Shown one piece after another: positions 12,686 through 14,572 of a stretch of DNA of 14,572 nt. The notes under the pieces were generated by a model, which searched no databases, was not told where the DNA came from, and worked only from the letters and a program-made list of their open reading frames with translations. A program made the translations under genes and the position numbers. Location: NCBI GenBank assembly GCA_030453005.1, contig JAKDLE010000015.1, positions 1-14,572 of the forward strand, read 5' to 3'. Origin of the DNA: Pseudonocardia sp. (lineage in GTDB: Bacteria; Actinomycetota; Actinomycetes; Mycobacteriales; Pseudonocardiaceae). Position 1 is the stretch's first letter. Each line of letters opens with the position of its first letter.

Positions 12686-13680
12686 CGCGGGCCGGCACAC
12701 CGGTGATGATCGCGGCTACCGCCCTCGGCTTCCTGGTGGCACAACCACCGCCCGAGCCGGGTCCCGGTGGCGACCTGTGGGGTTCGGTGTCCTGCTCGGA
12801 GACGCCGTCACCGGCGTGCGATCTCGACGCGGGCTCCGGCGGTGGCTCCGCGCCACCACGAGATCCCGACCGGGCGGGTCCGGACGCCCGCGGTCCACGC
12901 GACGGTGGCGACGCCGAGGAAGATGTCCAGCCGGTGGGCGGGGTGCGCTGCTCGTACGTGATCAGCGACTACGAACCGCCCGGTGGCGGGATGCTGCCCG
13001 CCTCGTTCAGCACCGCGCGGGCACGAGCCGCGACCGCGGTCGTCGTCCCCATCGCCGCCGGGGTGCCAGAGCAGCAGCCCGCTCCTGGCGAGGACGGCGC
13101 CTGGTACCTGTGGCGCTGCTCGGGCGAGGGGTTCCGTGACTCGCTCTACCGGCCGCCGGTGTGGATCCCGGACGGCGAGCAGGCGCCGGGCGCGGCGGGG
13201 CCGTCACCCGCCGAGCTGGCCGCGCAGGCTCGCGAACGCCTGCGGTTGCCCGACCCGGCGGTCGCGGCGAGCCCGGTGGGTAACCAGCTGGTGAACCTGC
13301 CGACCTGGCTGTGGCTCGACGGCGACTGGGCGCCGGTCGAGGCGACGGCCTCGGTCCCGGGGGTGTCGGTGACGGCACGCGCGGTCCCGGAGTCGGCGAC
13401 CTGGGTCATGGGGGACGGGAGCGAGGTCGTCTGCCGGGGCCCGGGCACGGTCTACGTCCCGGGGGCCGATCCGGCGTCGTCGTCGCCGGACTGCGGGCAC
13501 ACCTACCGGCTCTCGTCGGCGGGACGGCCCGGCGAGGTGTTCGCGGTGTCGGTCACCGTGAGCTGGACGGTCACGTGGGCCGGCGCCGGGGACGGCGGCA
13601 CGTTCCCGGGCCTGACCACCACCGGGCAGACGGCGTTCCGTGTCGCGGAGTCCCAGGCCCTGCTCACTGGGGGCGGCTGA
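12679..13680 (+). CDS. Secreted PKD-like domain protein of the Tad/Flp locus
   Basis: The 333-residue exported protein has a short signal peptide MLTRAGTPVMIAATALGFLVA, a low-complexity Gly/Pro/Asp-rich segment (about residues 30-85), a domain with cysteines C91 and C147 (VRCSYVISDYEPPGGGM and YLWRCSGEG), and a C-terminal PKD-like beta domain. That domain includes LPTWLWLDGDWAPVEATASV, ESATWVMGDGSEVVCRGPG and CGHTYRLSSAGRPGEVFAVSV (in two adjoining blocks); the WxMGDG...HTY pattern is characteristic of PKD folds. Similar genes are commonly found beside actinobacterial Tad pilus genes. It starts at ATG 12679, overlapping the lipoprotein stop. It likely works on the cell surface; no enzymatic motif is visible. 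Confidence 0.82.
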   Translation: MLTRAGTPVMIAATALGFLVAQPPPEPGPGGDLWGSVSCSETPSPACDLDAGSGGGSAPPRDPDRAGPDARGPRDGGDAEEDVQPVGGVRCSYVISDYEPPGGGMLPASFSTARARAATAVVVPIAAGVPEQQPAPGEDGAWYLWRCSGEGFRDSLYRPPVWIPDGEQAPGAAGPSPAELAAQARERLRLPDPAVAASPVGNQLVNLPTWLWLDGDWAPVEATASVPGVSVTARAVPESATWVMGDGSEVVCRGPGTVYVPGADPASSSPDCGHTYRLSSAGRPGEVFAVSVTVSWTVTWAGAGDGGTFPGLTTTGQTAFRVAESQALLTGGG

Positions 13681-13802
13681 CCTCCGGCACGGCAGTACGG
13701 CAAGCGACAGCAGTAGCGACATCGCGACGACACGGCGCACCGACGAACGGGCGGTGCGGCGGTTGAACGCGCCCTCGTCACGACCGGTCAGGAGGTCCGG
13801 AC
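13681..13802. other. Intergenic gap before the SAF-domain gene
   Basis: This 122-base gap carries the ribosome binding site AGGAGG (13791-13796) of the SAF-domain gene. I see no clear promoter hexamers or terminator hairpin. A minus-strand frame across it has a signal-peptide-like run but is judged a shadow. Confidence 0.4.
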
Positions 13803-14525
13803 ATGCGCACGACCCTTCCTTCGCGCGGTCCCCGTGGGGACGCGCCCCACCCCGCGGTACCCATCGGCGACGGCCTCGGGCCCGACCCCTGGACCTCGGT
13901 GCCGCGCCCGGCGGCGGGCGGGCGGCGCAGCGTGCCGCACCTGCTGCTCGGGGTGCTGCTCGTGCTGGCCTGCGCGGTCGGCGCGCTCGCCCTGACACTG
14001 CAGCTGGGCGGCAGCCGGCCGGTGCTGGCCACCGCACGGGCGGTGACCGTCGGGCAGGTCTTGACGGCCGCGGACCTCCGCCAGGTCTCTCTGCCGGTGG
14101 ACTCCGACGTCCGCGCGGTCGACGCGGCCTCGGTGACGTCGTTGGTCGGGCGGCCGGTCGCGGTGTCGCTCCCGGCGGGTGCGTTGTTGACGCCGGAGTC
14201 GTTCGGCGGGGCCGACGCCCTGCCGCCCGGTCAGGCGATCGTGGCGGTCGCGCTCGATCCCGGTCGGCTGCCGCGGGAGGTGGCGTCCGGCGACCGGGTG
14301 GCGGTGGTCGCCGCCCCGGGCCCGGCGGACGGCGCGACGGGTTCCACCTCGGGCTCGGGCCCGGCCGCGCCGCGGTCGTGGCCGGGCGTGGTGACCAGCG
14401 TCGAGCCGTCCGACACCGGCCAGCTCACCGTCGTGTCGGTGCAGCTGCCCGAGGGGCCTGCTCGCGAGGTCGCCGCGGTGCCGTCGGGGCAGGTCGCCGT
14501 CGTGCTGATCGCGGCGGGCGGGTGA
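13803..14525 (+). CDS. SAF-domain membrane protein, CpaB-like pilus assembly factor
   Basis: The 240-residue protein has a proline-rich cytoplasmic N-terminus (1-44), one membrane segment LLLGVLLVLACAVGALALTL (47-66) and an extracytoplasmic SAF domain from about residue 77. The SAF domain starts ARAVTVGQVLTAADLRQVSLP and continues with LVGRPVAVSLPAGALLTPESF, the usual two blocks of this fold. The following RcpC/CpaB-like part has VAVALDPGRLPREVASGDRVAVV and a final GQVAVVLIAAGG strand. CpaB/RcpC proteins assist assembly of Flp pili in the cell envelope. The ATG has AGGAGG (13791-13796) at 6 bases. The stop overlaps the next gene start (GTGA). It is shorter than proteobacterial CpaB, as is common in actinomycetes. 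Confidence 0.85.
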   Translation: MRTTLPSRGPRGDAPHPAVPIGDGLGPDPWTSVPRPAAGGRRSVPHLLLGVLLVLACAVGALALTLQLGGSRPVLATARAVTVGQVLTAADLRQVSLPVDSDVRAVDAASVTSLVGRPVAVSLPAGALLTPESFGGADALPPGQAIVAVALDPGRLPREVASGDRVAVVAAPGPADGATGSTSGSGPAAPRSWPGVVTSVEPSDTGQLTVVSVQLPEGPAREVAAVPSGQVAVVLIAAGG

Positions 14526-14572
14526 GGGCGGTGCTGGTCGCGGTGGCGAGTGTGAAGGGGTCACCCGGGGTG
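14522..14572 (+). CDS. Start of a probable CpaE/ParA-like ATPase, cut by the window end
   Basis: GTG 14522 overlaps the preceding TGA as GTGA. The 17 visible residues, MRAVLVAVASVKGSPGV, form a first beta strand leading into a deviant Walker A loop of the kind KGSPGVTT, as in the ParA/MinD-like ATPases encoded next to CpaB in Tad loci. Only the start is visible, so the assignment rests on this strand and on the context. Confidence 0.6.
   Translation, partial: MRAVLVAVASVKGSPGV

Noticed and set aside
13204..14037. Minus-strand frame with a signal-peptide-like run (RRVVAMSLLLSLAVLPCR) near 13690-13745
   Set aside because: The run is short, lacks a ribosome binding site, and the rest of the frame is an arginine-rich shadow of the PKD-like and SAF-domain genes.

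Overview
The window comes from a high-GC actinomycete. It has strong G/C bias at third codon positions, many GTG starts, repeated 4-base GTGA stop/start overlaps between neighbouring genes, a LAL-type LuxR regulator, an XRE regulator with a long C-terminal part, and an actinobacterial Tad/Flp pilus locus. I suspect Pseudonocardiales, but that is an inference from style and not a measured placement. I saw no rRNA, tRNA, CRISPR array or intact insertion sequence.

Left part (1-3300): this is an accessory region with worn edges. It opens with the 3' end of a LuxR-family activator gene that carries a rare TTA codon. Just after its stop lies an inverted repeat abutting a good promoter, then a 76-residue DUF5988-like protein. 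Next come a HAD-phosphatase-like protein that appears to have lost its catalytic residues, the C-terminal half of an aminoglycoside-phosphotransferase-type kinase (truncated pseudogene), and on the minus strand a short remnant of another gene.

Middle part (3065-8957): a translationally coupled minus-strand set runs GT8-like glycosyltransferase, then a GT-A/GT2-like glycosyltransferase, then an unrecognised 77-residue product. It diverges from a stand-alone APS kinase (cysC). A perfect 16-bp palindrome lies between the two divergent units. Then follows an XRE-family regulator, converging with and overlapping by 20 bp an S9-family alpha/beta-hydrolase peptidase.

Right-middle (9132-11112): a minus-strand operon with GTGA coupling encodes an unrecognised 98-residue protein, a divergent 6-pyruvoyl-tetrahydropterin-synthase-fold protein lacking the usual catalytic residues, and a 413-residue protein-isoaspartate-type methyltransferase of the sort that modifies ribosomal peptides. 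No ATP-grasp or lanthionine synthetase is visible, so its substrate is open. Together with the S9 peptidase next door this is the best candidate for an undescribed modification system.

Right end (11302-14572): a Tad/Flp pilus locus. A short A24 prepilin peptidase is divergent from a lipoprotein, a secreted PKD-like protein, a membrane-anchored SAF-domain (CpaB-like) protein and the first codons of a probable CpaE/ParA-like ATPase.

One regulatory pattern links the centre: the half-sites CGGACA and TGTCCG facing each other at a 5 to 7 base spacing occur in three non-coding stretches, upstream of the GT/cysC pair, of the XRE gene itself and of the 98-residue/PTPS/methyltransferase operon. I propose this as the operator of the XRE regulator.
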